Assembly: GCA_903900335.1 (NCBI GenBank) | Contig: CAIUMP010000050.1 | Span: 1-58,697, forward strand | DNA from: an uncultured Ignavibacteriota bacterium | Lineage (GTDB): Bacteria; Bacteroidota; Ignavibacteria; Palsa-1295 | Reading direction: 5' to 3' | DNA: 58,697 nt | Part shown: piece by piece, positions 18,169 through 28,368 of the stretch | Layout: the number at the start of each line of letters is the position of its first letter | Position numbering within the stretch: position 1 is the stretch's first letter | Position numbers and translations under genes: made by a program | Notes under the pieces: model-generated | What the model was told of the DNA's origin: nothing | The model's input: the letters and a program-made list of their open reading frames with translations, nothing else | Databases searched by the model: none

Positions 18169-18906
18169 ATGAACCATCTGATCCGACACTTGCGCACCAG
18201 TGATCCGATTATCGACAGCCCATTGACGCTGGCTGCAGTGTTGATAGTGTTGGTAATTATTGTCGTCCTGATTAAGCAGCGCAGACCACCGAACCTCCGC
18301 TTTAGCTCTCTTAGTAATACATACCGACAAAACGTCGGATATGTGTGCCTCTGGAACTCCGGCTCATCAGCGATTCACGGTTCTGACTTGTCCCCGATGA
18401 ACCCCATCAGGATAGTAGTACCGGAAAGTATTGTGCGGTATTCGCTGCTGTATTCAAAAAACGAGAATTCAAAATTCAGGATTGAGTCTCCTTCCGACCA
18501 CTCTATCCTCGTCGCTTTCGACCAGTTAGAGAAGGGTGACGGTTGTATTATAGAAGTTGAGCAATCAGGAGAACTGTTATGCGAACCTAAACTCATCGGT
18601 TGCTTGATTGATGGCAATCGGCCTCGGGAGATTCTGATGAGGCGTTCCAAATTACTTGGTGCTGTCTTTACTGCCATTGGTGCAATCGTGGTTTTTATTG
18701 GTTGCTACGCGATTAACCTCGTGATCTATTTCATCCTGGTGAGTCTGGGAGGCGCCAAGTATACGAGCGACCAGACTGCCGCTGAACTATCAGAGTACCC
18801 GGGAGCAATCGTAGTCATTCTTGTGTCATACCTTATTATGGAGAACTGGAGACTTGTTCCCAAAAAGCTCAGGCGGGAGTTCGAATCATTGGAATCCAGA
18901 TCGTGA
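18169..18906 (+). CDS. unknown membrane protein, three predicted helices
   Basis: About 245 residues. A first helix covers residues 20-38 (LTLAAVLIVLVIIVVLI). A soluble domain of about 115 residues follows, with an NVGYVCLWNSGSSAI strand. Then come two more helices (GAVFTAIGAIVVFIGCYAI and YPGAIVVILVSYLIM) and a basic tail. No known family is recognised. The start is the ATG at 18169; a GTG lies one codon earlier. AT content is somewhat higher than that of its neighbours, and it borders a dispersed repeat, so acquisition is possible but unproven. Confidence 0.6.
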   Translation: MNHLIRHLRTSDPIIDSPLTLAAVLIVLVIIVVLIKQRRPPNLRFSSLSNTYRQNVGYVCLWNSGSSAIHGSDLSPMNPIRIVVPESIVRYSLLYSKNENSKFRIESPSDHSILVAFDQLEKGDGCIIEVEQSGELLCEPKLIGCLIDGNRPREILMRRSKLLGAVFTAIGAIVVFIGCYAINLVIYFILVSLGGAKYTSDQTAAELSEYPGAIVVILVSYLIMENWRLVPKKLRREFESLESRS

Positions 18907-18961
18907 ATGGCGCGAGTGGCCCGTAGATTGGACATCCTTGCCCGACAAACCCAAAGGGAAG

Positions 18962-19330
18962 TCGGGCAAGGATGCCCGCTCCTTCGATAAGCTCAGGGCA
19001 GGCCCTATGCGAGAATTTTTTCTCAAAAATATTCGGGAAGCTCTTGACTTTGAGTTTTGGATGTGTTATGTTACAGGTAATGAGACGGGCACCTTTTCAA
19101 TTCGGCACACATCCTCCGGAGATCTGGATTCCCGCCCCCGATCGGGTCGAGGGCAGGCTATCTGCGGGAATGAGGGTATGGAGAGGGCGTTCATTAAATG
19201 AACACTCAATTGAGAGAATAGGGGCACCTATGTCAATTAGAAATTTAGAGTTAAGAATTAAGAATTTCGGGGAGGGGACGTCCGTTCATGAACATTTTCC
19301 GGACACACACATCAAGTTTATTTATACAAC
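18962..19330 (+). repeat. dispersed repeat, copy A
   Basis: This region is related to 33853-34193. Shared blocks are GCTCAGGGCAGGC (18991) with the following 110 bases, a 42-bp block at 19188-19229 identical to 34134-34175, and a block around the palindrome GTTCATGAAC (19284-19293). In copy A the 42-bp block interrupts the core, whereas in copy B it follows it, so the units are rearranged. No coding potential holds up. The element contains a promoter-like pair, listed separately. Confidence 0.75.
19044..19072 (+). promoter_or_regulatory. promoter-like sequence in dispersed repeat A
   Basis: TTGACT (19044-19049) and TATGTT (19067-19072) are separated by exactly 17 bases. The same pair, as TTGACA and TATGTT with the same spacing, recurs in copy B. 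Conservation between copies supports function, but this is the E. coli-type consensus, and the housekeeping sigma factor of this group may prefer other motifs. Confidence 0.4.
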
Positions 19331-19362
19331 CTCATCTTACAGAAACGTTGGGTGTAACGAGA

Positions 19363-19390
19363 AAAGGCCACTTCGAGAGAAGCGGCCTTT
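19363..19390 (-). terminator. intrinsic terminator of purA
   Basis: On the minus strand, AAAGGCCGCTTC and GAAGTGGCCTTT form a 12-bp stem with one mismatch and a 4-base loop, followed by TTCTCG. It lies 29 bases past the purA stop. Confidence 0.75.
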
Positions 19391-19418
19391 CTATTTTGGA
19401 GTGGTTTGTCCCTCCGGC

Positions 19419-20777
<1,359 letters not shown>

Positions 20778-20976
20778 CTACCCTAAATTTGGGCCGCGGG
20801 GATAACAAGATGTTCTCGAATTAGTTCGCATTGACTACCTCGCCGTATCATGCGAGGTTGGCGCGATGGCATCAGCAGTGGTCAAAAATTATTCCCCATC
20901 TATCTCCGGCACAACTCCCCCGCCTGTTGAGTTGTTGTGCCCCGACCCGAAGCTGTTTTCCGCTTAACAATTCCGC

Positions 20977-22398
20977 GTGGTATTCAATAGCCTTGCCTTC
21001 GCCATCTTCCTGCCGATCATTCTGATCGGCTATTACCTGCTCCCCTTTCGGGGACAGAACCGCTTGCTCCTGCTGGCGTCTCTCGTCTTCTATGCCTGGT
21101 GGGATTGGCGCTTTCTCGGCCTCCTCGGCCTCACCATCGTCGTTGATTTTTACGCCTCTCATGCTATCAAGAATGCTGCTACGCATAAGTTGAGGCTGCG
21201 GTGGTTGCGGCTGTCGCTCGGCCTCAATCTCACGGTTCTTGGCATCTTCAAGTATAGTAACTTTTTCATCCAGTCGTTCGAGTCAATGCTAACGAGCGTT
21301 GGCTTCCAAGTTCACACGAGCACGCTCCAACTCGCGTTGCCTATCGGCATTAGCTTCTACACGTTCATGTCCATGGCGTATGTCATTGATGTGTATTGGG
21401 GCAAGTTCGAAGCCGCCGATAGCTTCTGGGATTTCGCGCTCTTTGTTTCCTACTTTCCACATCTCGTTGCCGGACCGATTCTCCGAGCACATCAGCTACT
21501 GCCGCAACTCATCAAACCTCGGCGTGTCGAGAAGCGACAAATCCTGGATGGATTGGCGCTGATACTGATCGGGCTCGTCCGCAAAGTGCTGATTGCGGAT
21601 ATTGTCGCCGCATATGTTGATGAGGCCTTTCGTGGCGTCGCTTCCATGACGAGCATGGATCTTCTGCTACGCATGTGGCTCTTCACAATCCAGATCTATG
21701 GCGACTTCGCTGGCTATAGCGACATCGCACGCGGGGTGAGCAAGCTGTTTGGAATTGAATTGCACCTGAATTTTGCAACGCCATTTCTCTCGCAAAATAT
21801 CACGGAGCTATGGCGACGCTGGCATATCTCACTCTCAAGTTGGCTGAGAGATTACGTCTATATTCCACTCGGCGGCAGCCGCAAAGGACAAGCGCGCACC
21901 TACTTCAACAACTTCCTCACGATGATCGTGAGCGGCCTATGGCACGGTGCGAATTGGACGTTCGTGGGATTCGGCGTTGTCAATGGTGTTGGGCTCGCGG
22001 TGCATAAGGCATGGCTGCAAGTCACACATCGTACCATCCCGAAAGGATATGGCACCCCGAAGTGGGGATGGTGGTCGCCGCTGAAGATTCTCGCGACGTT
22101 CAATCTCTACTCCTTCTCCTTACTCCTCTTCCGGACGCCCGATTTCCCAACGTTCGGCAGATACGTCACGCGAATGTGCTCGTTCGTACCGGGCATTCAC
22201 ACAGGGACATCGCTCTTTGTGCTACCGTTCGTCGCACTAACGATCCTGCTCGATGTGATGCAATACACAGGCGTTGGTGTCCGATTGCTCGGGCGCTTGA
22301 ATCTCGGGACGCGAGCAATTGCATACGGCGTTCTTTTTGCACTTGTCCTCATCGCTGGTTCGGACAACAGCATTCCGTTCATCTATTTTCAATTTTAG
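20977..22398 (+). CDS. MBOAT family O-acyltransferase (AlgI/DltB-like)
   Basis: This 473-residue polytopic membrane protein of about 11 helices has all the MBOAT marks: FNSLAFAIFLPIILIGYY at the N-terminus, PIGISFYTFMSMAYVIDVYWG near 122-142, RRWHISLSSWLRDYVYIPLGG near 280-300, and the catalytic-His block SGLWHGANW (His323). Such proteins move acetyl or other acyl groups across the inner membrane onto polysaccharides. The GTG start matches the usual start (VFNS); no ribosome site is evident. The SGNH-hydrolase gene that follows is the expected partner. Confidence 0.9.
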   Translation: MVFNSLAFAIFLPIILIGYYLLPFRGQNRLLLLASLVFYAWWDWRFLGLLGLTIVVDFYASHAIKNAATHKLRLRWLRLSLGLNLTVLGIFKYSNFFIQSFESMLTSVGFQVHTSTLQLALPIGISFYTFMSMAYVIDVYWGKFEAADSFWDFALFVSYFPHLVAGPILRAHQLLPQLIKPRRVEKRQILDGLALILIGLVRKVLIADIVAAYVDEAFRGVASMTSMDLLLRMWLFTIQIYGDFAGYSDIARGVSKLFGIELHLNFATPFLSQNITELWRRWHISLSSWLRDYVYIPLGGSRKGQARTYFNNFLTMIVSGLWHGANWTFVGFGVVNGVGLAVHKAWLQVTHRTIPKGYGTPKWGWWSPLKILATFNLYSFSLLLFRTPDFPTFGRYVTRMCSFVPGIHTGTSLFVLPFVALTILLDVMQYTGVGVRLLGRLNLGTRAIAYGVLFALVLIAGSDNSIPFIYFQF

Positions 22399-22413
22399 AA
22401 ACGGAGTATGCGC

Positions 22414-23418
22414 ATGAAAAGCCAACGTCCACCATATCTTACGCTACTCGTCAATGCTCTGCTCATTGGCAGTGTGGCGTATGCGGTGATCGCTGGACTT
22501 GTCTTCGCCGTGCCACACCTCCCGCTTGCGAATAAGCGCACGTTTTACGCGCTATTGCGTGCACAAATGGCCGTAGATGAAGATGAGAAGTTACCCGAAC
22601 AAAAACGCGAAATGGTCCTCTTCCTCGGAAGTTCTGTTGTGGAGCGCGGGCTCTCCGAGCGAGCGATGGATACCGTCTTCGAACGAAACAACACACCAGT
22701 GGTTGCGATGAACGCAGGTACTGGTGGCTTCTGCGCAGAAGCAAATCTGCCGATGCTCCGTGCAATGTTGGAGGATGGTCTGCGACCAAAGTACGTGGTG
22801 TATGGGATGGGCATACAGGAGTTGAACAGAGAGTCGAGCGTCCACGCATTCCTGGGTGCTAGCGATACAAGCGCGATCAAGTTGCGCCGCAAAACCTTTT
22901 TTAACATCATCCGCTATGGCCCTACCGCGCTCGCACCGCTGGTCAACGCGGATCATCTTCATCAATATCTCTTCGCAGCCAACAACGCCTTCCGCGATGT
23001 GCCGAATCTCAACGTCTTCCAGCGGGTGATGTTTGGTGAGAATATGCCGCCGCAGGATAGCTCGTATCGTTTCGAGCCACGGTATTTAGATGACCTGAAT
23101 GAGATCGTGAATTTATGCAAAGCTTACAAAATTAGCGTCGCCATATACAATGCGCCGATGAGACCGCGAACGCTGAAGGAGCAGGATGAACCGTATCGCC
23201 ATCGGGCCGAGGCGTACGAACGGATTCTCGCGCTTGCTCAGACGCAACAGTTGCCCATCTGGAATTTTGATAGGGCGGGACTCTTCGTTCAAGAAGACTT
23301 CCAGGATAATTATCACCTCACTCCAAGTGGCGCCAAGAAGATCTCAGCAATGCTTGGGGATTCCATCGTGCGCTGGCGCGGAGGTGTCATCACGAAGGAT
23401 GCTGCGATGCCCAATTAA
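22414..23418 (+). CDS. SGNH/DltD-like acyl-transfer partner, membrane anchored
   Basis: The 334-residue protein starts with one membrane helix and has a periplasmic SGNH-like domain. The nucleophile block LGSSVVERG is at residues 71-79, and the C-terminal D-x-x-H block is DNYHLTPSG (Asp298, His301). Together with the MBOAT 15 bases upstream it resembles DltB/DltD or AlgI/AlgJ-type pairs that O-acylate cell-surface polymers. The ATG at 22414 is preferred because GGAG at 22403-22406 gives a seven-base spacing; the ATG at 22408 would be too close. The acceptor polymer is unknown. Confidence 0.8.
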   Translation: MKSQRPPYLTLLVNALLIGSVAYAVIAGLVFAVPHLPLANKRTFYALLRAQMAVDEDEKLPEQKREMVLFLGSSVVERGLSERAMDTVFERNNTPVVAMNAGTGGFCAEANLPMLRAMLEDGLRPKYVVYGMGIQELNRESSVHAFLGASDTSAIKLRRKTFFNIIRYGPTALAPLVNADHLHQYLFAANNAFRDVPNLNVFQRVMFGENMPPQDSSYRFEPRYLDDLNEIVNLCKAYKISVAIYNAPMRPRTLKEQDEPYRHRAEAYERILALAQTQQLPIWNFDRAGLFVQEDFQDNYHLTPSGAKKISAMLGDSIVRWRGGVITKDAAMPN

Positions 23419-23541
23419 GATGTGAGCTTGACACACCAGAGTGGCAGCGGCGGGACAATCCGATAGCAAGGCGCAATCTCCTTGACATCGGATTGTTTCA
23501 TCGGCCCGAATGCATCTTCTCCGTGATTGAGGCCTGAGCCA

Positions 23542-24159
23542 TTATTTCACCACGTCCGGATTTGCCTCATCCTGATCCGACCGCGCTGGCGGTTCTGGCT
23601 GCGGAAGGTCAGAACCGTAATGCTTGCCATAGACTTCGAACCAGTCACTTAGCGCCGCGAAGCTACGCATCTTGTTCTGCTCGTAGTATGAGTAAGCAAT
23701 GTCCGATTGCTGAATGAAGTGAGCATCCAGAACGTGGAGCAATATAGCGGTTGAACGATACACCTTCCAACGGTCTTTTGTTAGTACAGCGCGAGGCTCG
23801 GAAAAGGAAACGATCCAATCTGCACCTGCCTTGCGCGCATACTTTTCGAGAGCTGGAGCAATGTCCTCGGCGTCTTCGAATTGAAGTGTGATCGTCCCGA
23901 TCACCACAGCGCTTCGCGGCATGATGGAGTCCGGCATCGGCTCGTGGTACATGAGCTGGATCGTGTCATTTGTTGCTTGCAGTTCGAATGGTGTGGCTCG
24001 ATCAACAAGAACGGAATCCCGTCCGCTCGATTTCACGGTGATATGCTGGACGTTCGTTGGCAACGCCTCGAAGTATTGCGCTTGTGTAAGTGCGGGAATA
24101 ATCCCCATCGTCAGCGCTCCGAAGAGGAGCGTAATTGTTCGTTTTGTGGCTGCTTTCAT
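23542..24159 (-). CDS. secreted protein of unknown function
   Basis: The 205-residue product has a signal peptide ending TQAQ (about residue 28). The mature domain has ITVKSSGRDSVLVDRA, a VIGTITLQFEDAEDIAPALEKYARKAGADWIVSF stretch and a hydrophilic Pro/Asp-rich tail. The segment from VVIGTI to GADWIV recalls small domains that sense or bind in the periplasm, but no family is assigned. Monocistronic; convergent with the SGNH gene, with 123 bases between stops. Confidence 0.6.
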   Translation of the reverse strand: MKAATKRTITLLFGALTMGIIPALTQAQYFEALPTNVQHITVKSSGRDSVLVDRATPFELQATNDTIQLMYHEPMPDSIMPRSAVVIGTITLQFEDAEDIAPALEKYARKAGADWIVSFSEPRAVLTKDRWKVYRSTAILLHVLDAHFIQQSDIAYSYYEQNKMRSFAALSDWFEVYGKHYGSDLPQPEPPARSDQDEANPDVVK

Positions 24160-24468
24160 GGTTCGTGTCTCCTTACCTTGCCTTTCGTATCACGTCTTAT
24201 TCCTAACGATTGGATGAATCTCTCTTAAGCTTCCTGGAGTATTCGTCCCCTATCGTGTTCCATACGAGCATAATCCCAAGAATCGTACCACACGCGCTAT
24301 CGGATGACAGGAATTCATCCTGTATATAAGCAACTCCTAACTGATAAAGAAATGACTTGTTGCTTAGTTACTTCACTTAGCGGCTCCGGATTCAAAAAGC
24401 GGCTCCGGATTCAAATTGGGCATGCGGTCGACAAAGTACCGTAAATTTGTGGAGAAAGGAGTGACCGA
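24160..24468. other. intergenic region with a 19-base tandem duplication
   Basis: These 309 bases hold the promoters of the flanking divergent genes. AGCGGCTCCGGATTCAAA occurs twice in tandem (24379-24396 and 24398-24415) about 55 bases before the lipoprotein start. AGAAAGGAG (24453-24461) is the ribosome site for the TTG start at 24469. No other gene is seen. Confidence 0.6.
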
Positions 24469-25137
24469 TTGAGGTACCGATATTATCATTTTGTCGCATG
24501 TTTGGCGCTGCCGCTAATGGCAGCCTGTTCATCTGTATCAAGTGCCCCGGGTAGCGTGACGTACCACATTGTACCACTGAGTGTGCCCGCACCTTATGGG
24601 CACACGTGGCCCGAGTGGTCTTCGCGATGGCTGCAGTGGGCCGTGGGTTTGCCCCCGAGCCATCATCCGTTGTGGGACACCGCACCTGTTGATACTTGTC
24701 AATCATCCCCTGTTTGGTTTCTGGGAGGGGCTAATTCGATAAGTGTGCCGACGCGAACGGCAACTGTCCCCTACGGCACGGCTCTCCTTGTTAATCCACA
24801 GCTTGAGGAGCAGGATACGGCATTCGGGGTCACCTCTTTGGATTCGCTTGCACTATTTACACTCGCTGATTGGACGGCTTATCCACCGACTGGAACAATT
24901 GCCGTTGACGGAAACGACATACCCAATCTGTACAGCTATCTCATTGATACGTCGCGATGCGTTCTGGTCCTCCCCGATAGTAATCTCTTTGGCTACCCAC
25001 CCGGCAAGTTGGCCGCGTGTACCATGGGTTACTTTGTCATGATCGACAGCCTGTCCAAGGGTGAGCACACGATTCACTTGCAGGGCGGTACTACGGCTTT
25101 CCATGCCAGCATCAATTACAAATTCACCGTGCGTTAG
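24469..25137 (+). CDS. lipoprotein, first of three tandem paralogues
   Basis: The TTG start is supported by AGAAAGGAG eight bases upstream and gives a lipoprotein signal (LMAACSS). Conserved with the next two genes: TYHIVP, then PYGHTWPEWSSRWLQWAVGLPPSHHP, VWFLGG, VPYGTALL, a central VDGNDIPNL and a C-terminal MIDSLSKGEHTIHL strand. The W-x-x-W-S-x-x-W-x-x-W-A core and the following VWFLAG/VPxGxALF elements also appear in widespread uncharacterised secreted proteins. Function unknown; a beta-rich surface domain is likely. Confidence 0.65.
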   Translation: MRYRYYHFVACLALPLMAACSSVSSAPGSVTYHIVPLSVPAPYGHTWPEWSSRWLQWAVGLPPSHHPLWDTAPVDTCQSSPVWFLGGANSISVPTRTATVPYGTALLVNPQLEEQDTAFGVTSLDSLALFTLADWTAYPPTGTIAVDGNDIPNLYSYLIDTSRCVLVLPDSNLFGYPPGKLAACTMGYFVMIDSLSKGEHTIHLQGGTTAFHASINYKFTVR

Positions 25138-25233
25138 GGGCAGGAGATCTCATCGAAAGGGAGCCGTGCGGAACGATTCAGCTCCACAAAAGGCTCTTAG
25201 GGCGTCGCTACCTCGTCTCCAAATTACTCAACA

Positions 25234-25965
25234 ATGAAGCACCATTTTCTTGTCCTCGGGACGGCCATTCTGTGCGCATTCATCGGATCATGCAGTTCCA
25301 CAAGCACCACAGCCCCAGCATCCACCGGTACATATCATATTGTTTCGCGTAGTGAAGCAAAACCATACGGTAAGAGCTGGGAGCAATGGTCTTCGGCATG
25401 GTGGCAATGGGCCGTGCAGATGCCACCCGATCACCATCCCAGCTTTGGCTACGGCCCTCTGGATACGCTTCAGTCCGGTAACGTCTGGTTCATTGGCGGT
25501 CTGGCGGGCGTCGACACTGCCTTGCATCGAAATGCGGCAGCATTTACAGAGGGTAACGTGCCATTTGGAACGGCAATGCTCTTCTACGTGGCAGGCGTCG
25601 AGCTGGATACAGCTAATGGCCAATACCCGTTCGCTGGCACTACGCTTGCCTATGATTGCCGTGCGGGATGGGACTATATCAAATTCATTTCCGGTTCGCT
25701 CACCGTCGATGGTAACAACGTGCCCAACGTACCGAGCTTCTTCGTGGATACATCCATGTGTATGTTGAATCTTCCGGACAGCAGCCTCACGAGTGACCCG
25801 CGCTTTCGCGGAGGTGCACCATCGAAGAAGTGTGTGAGCCCCGCCGCGACGTGCGGTATTTATTTTTTCATCGATAGTCTTTCGAAAGGAATACACATCA
25901 TTCATGCCCAGGGTGAAACAAGTTTTGGCAGTGGCTCCCTGACATACAAGATCAACGTGCAGTGA
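25234..25965 (+). CDS. lipoprotein, second tandem paralogue
   Basis: 243 residues with a lipobox FIGSCSS. It shares with its neighbours PYGKSWEQWSSAWWQWAVQMPPDHHP, VWFIGG, VPFGTAMLF, LTVDGNNVPN and FFIDSLSKGIHIIHAQGET. It has extra Cys pairs (CVSPAATCG) absent from the first copy. The gap to the first gene is 96 bases with no terminator evident, so cotranscription is possible. Role unknown. Confidence 0.65.
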   Translation: MKHHFLVLGTAILCAFIGSCSSTSTTAPASTGTYHIVSRSEAKPYGKSWEQWSSAWWQWAVQMPPDHHPSFGYGPLDTLQSGNVWFIGGLAGVDTALHRNAAAFTEGNVPFGTAMLFYVAGVELDTANGQYPFAGTTLAYDCRAGWDYIKFISGSLTVDGNNVPNVPSFFVDTSMCMLNLPDSSLTSDPRFRGGAPSKKCVSPAATCGIYFFIDSLSKGIHIIHAQGETSFGSGSLTYKINVQ

Positions 25966-26358
25966 TGCGTGTTGCATTAGCGTCCGAAGTATTGTAGGTC
26001 GTGCGCGCTCCAACGCACACCTTTTTGAGCCTTTCTTTGGTGTTGTGCTGGGGAGGCCGATGCGCGTGGTCCGATTGGATTTCTATGCGGTCCGCCAAAA
26101 AGGTATTAACTTTGCAGTGAATACTTTTGGCTTCCATTCCTCTGTCTCCCTGCTGAATGCTGTCTCTGAGTCCTGATCTCAGCTCATTCCGACCCTCCGG
26201 CCACCGCCATCGCGGCGCGAAGCATTGCTGCGTTCTAACGCGCGCGGAGCTTGCCATCTGGTCTTCTACGCCCTCCTCTTCCCTCCGTCTCGCTGATTCT
26301 CCTGTCGTACCTTCATCGGATTCTGGATTTTTTGTTTTATCAAACTCCACAAATCATT
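25966..26358. other. intergenic region between lipoprotein paralogues 2 and 3
   Basis: No convincing gene lies in these 393 bases. A short inverted repeat, GTGCG (26001) with CGCAC, is followed by ACCTTTTTGAG and may end the upstream transcript. The remainder is T/C-rich on the plus strand just before the third lipoprotein gene. Confidence 0.35.
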
Positions 26359-27114
26359 ATGAACCGACTTCGTACTTTCGCGTTAGCGGGTTACCTGTTC
26401 ATCGCTGCGGCTTTGCTGAGTTCCTGCGCATCTAGCACATCGGCACCGACGGTAGCATCCACGTACCATATCGTCCCTCCCAGCACTACTTTGCCATACG
26501 GCCACAGCATGGAAGAATGGTCGGCAATGTTCTGTCGCTGGTTTCTCAATATGCCTCCCAACCGTCATCCGCTCCTCGGGACCGCCCCTGTCTCAGAGCA
26601 CCAGACCGGATACGGGCACGATGGGATTTGGTTCATTGACGGCATCGTGTACAATTTCACAGCCCCTATCCCAGGTTTGGGTTTTCGCGTTGATACCACC
26701 CGCACTGCGGTAGTACCGCATGGCACAGTGTTTCTCTTTGCGTTGGATAAGATAGCCTGGGATACGACCGGGGGTGATCCACCTCAGGACACGTTGTTGA
26801 TCCCCAGTCTCTTATCGACAGTTCAAAACCGCAAGGACACGCTCAACCAGATCGTCTCGGCAGATATTGATGGTGCGCCGGTCTCCAATATTGATGGCTA
26901 CTGGACCACCCCAACGCTTTCCTCGATCACCGTAGCCGATTCGAACCTGTATCCACCGGGACCGCCGAGCTACGCAGGCCGCACGTTCCGAATCGCCCAT
27001 GCAGGCATCTACCTCTTTATCGATGGTCTTTCTTCTGGCAACCATACGTTCCACGTCCGGAAGACATCGCAGAAAGAGCTGACAAATATTTACTATCGCA
27101 TCACAGTGCAATGA
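26359..27114 (+). CDS. lipoprotein, third tandem paralogue
   Basis: 251 residues from the ATG at 26359, with lipobox LLSSCAS. It is the most divergent copy: PYGHSMEEWSAMFCRWFLNMPPNRHP, IWFIDG, VPHGTVFLF, a longer central insert, then LFIDGLSSGNHTFHV. The aromatic core Trp positions are partly replaced (F-C-R-W for W-x-Q-W). The promoter is probably its own, because about 390 bases precede it. Function unknown. Confidence 0.65.
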   Translation: MNRLRTFALAGYLFIAAALLSSCASSTSAPTVASTYHIVPPSTTLPYGHSMEEWSAMFCRWFLNMPPNRHPLLGTAPVSEHQTGYGHDGIWFIDGIVYNFTAPIPGLGFRVDTTRTAVVPHGTVFLFALDKIAWDTTGGDPPQDTLLIPSLLSTVQNRKDTLNQIVSADIDGAPVSNIDGYWTTPTLSSITVADSNLYPPGPPSYAGRTFRIAHAGIYLFIDGLSSGNHTFHVRKTSQKELTNIYYRITVQ

Positions 27115-27309
27115 TATTCTTCCAGACTTTGATGTTCTGTGTGCAATGATGATGATCAAACTCGAAGATTCACGTAATCCGGCCGTTCATAACATGGCCG
27201 GATTACCTTGGGCGCTCGGCGCAGACGTGCCCGTGCGACCCCTCCGTTCCTTTGCGAGGATGACCCATAATGGCACATTGGTGCCTGCTACTTTCGACCC
27301 TTCAGCGCT

Positions 27310-28368
27310 GTGACCCTGAGAAGCCTGCTTGTTGTCTTCCTGTTCTCGCTCATCCTATTCCGACCCCAGCAAGGTTCGGCGCAGGACTGTGCGACTTCGC
27401 TCGCGCGCGCGGCTCGAAGCCTTGATGCGGGTGCGCTTCATGAGGTGATCGAGATCCTCACGCCATGCGTGCAGAGTATGAACTTGGTCGAGCAAGAACA
27501 AGCGTACCGATTGCTTGCGTTAGCGCATCTTTTTCGCAACGAGCACCAAGCAGCTGACTCTGCAATCAATGCCGTGTTGCTTCTCGACCCTAAATACCCT
27601 CGGGACACTGCGCGCGATTATTACGAATTGGTCGAAGCGATGAGCCCCTATGACTGGTACCCAGAATGGTCCATTACTACTCGGTTCGGTGTTAACCGAG
27701 CGTTGCCGAATGTTATCCGACCGTATACGCTTCAGATAACCCCTGTATCACTTTCTGATCGTCAAGTTGAGTATAGTGGTTCGGTCGGGGTTACCTTCGG
27801 ACTCGGACTCTCGTACCACCTCTCGAAAGTGTTGTCGCTTGATGTGGAGGCATCGTTACGGTCATTGGCGTTCTCGCGGGTTTCGGAGACGGGGTACAAA
27901 TTCCTCACGACCTATCACGAAAATCTTTCGCATTACGTCTTCCCTATCGTAGCGCGTCTTGAACTTCCATTTCGATTGGGGACGATTGCCCCGTACCTTG
28001 AAGGTGGCGCGTACGCTGCACTGCTATCCGGGGCAACGAGTTCCGTGAGCGCAACGGATGAGATCCTCGCGCAATCTCCCTCGATATCCGCGATACTTTC
28101 TGCGAACAGACGGAAGCCTTCCAGTTTTGGATTGCTCATCGGTACTGGTGCTTCCATAGAGAGCGGGTCATTCCAATTTGGTGCGGCGCTGCGATATTCC
28201 CACGATCTGACGGATATCGTCGATGGCTCCCAACGCTACTCCCAAAGCGACCTCACCAACCAGTACTACTATATCGACGATGACTTCTCACTTCGCAATT
28301 TCGAGTTCTCGTTGACCGCCTCGTATTCGCTGAACTTTAGGTCGTACAAAAGGGGGAGCGCAGAATGA
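27310..28368 (+). CDS. outer-membrane beta-barrel protein with N-terminal helical repeat
   Basis: The GTG start gives a signal peptide ending GSAQ. Residues 25-115 are helical and TPR-like (QAYRLLALAHLFRNEHQAADSAI). From about residue 125 to the end the protein alternates amphipathic beta strands (SVGVTFGLGLSYHLSKVLSLDV, GLLIGTGASIESGSFQFGAAL) like an OmpA/porin-type 8-10 strand barrel. The last codons overlap the next gene (ATGA), so translation is coupled. Similar two-part proteins are common in this phylum; the role is inferred to be envelope structure or assembly. Confidence 0.7.
   Translation: MTLRSLLVVFLFSLILFRPQQGSAQDCATSLARAARSLDAGALHEVIEILTPCVQSMNLVEQEQAYRLLALAHLFRNEHQAADSAINAVLLLDPKYPRDTARDYYELVEAMSPYDWYPEWSITTRFGVNRALPNVIRPYTLQITPVSLSDRQVEYSGSVGVTFGLGLSYHLSKVLSLDVEASLRSLAFSRVSETGYKFLTTYHENLSHYVFPIVARLELPFRLGTIAPYLEGGAYAALLSGATSSVSATDEILAQSPSISAILSANRRKPSSFGLLIGTGASIESGSFQFGAALRYSHDLTDIVDGSQRYSQSDLTNQYYYIDDDFSLRNFEFSLTASYSLNFRSYKRGSAE

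Noticed and set aside
23415-23541. Minus-strand frame reading GSGLNHGEDAFGPMKQSDVK onward, after the 23542-24159 gene
   Set aside because: It looks somewhat protein-like but lacks a convincing start and ribosome site, and is at most about 40 codons.
25952-26350. A 132-codon minus-strand frame between lipoprotein genes
   Set aside because: Low-complexity charged translation, no ribosome site, and it overlaps likely promoter sequence of the third lipoprotein gene.
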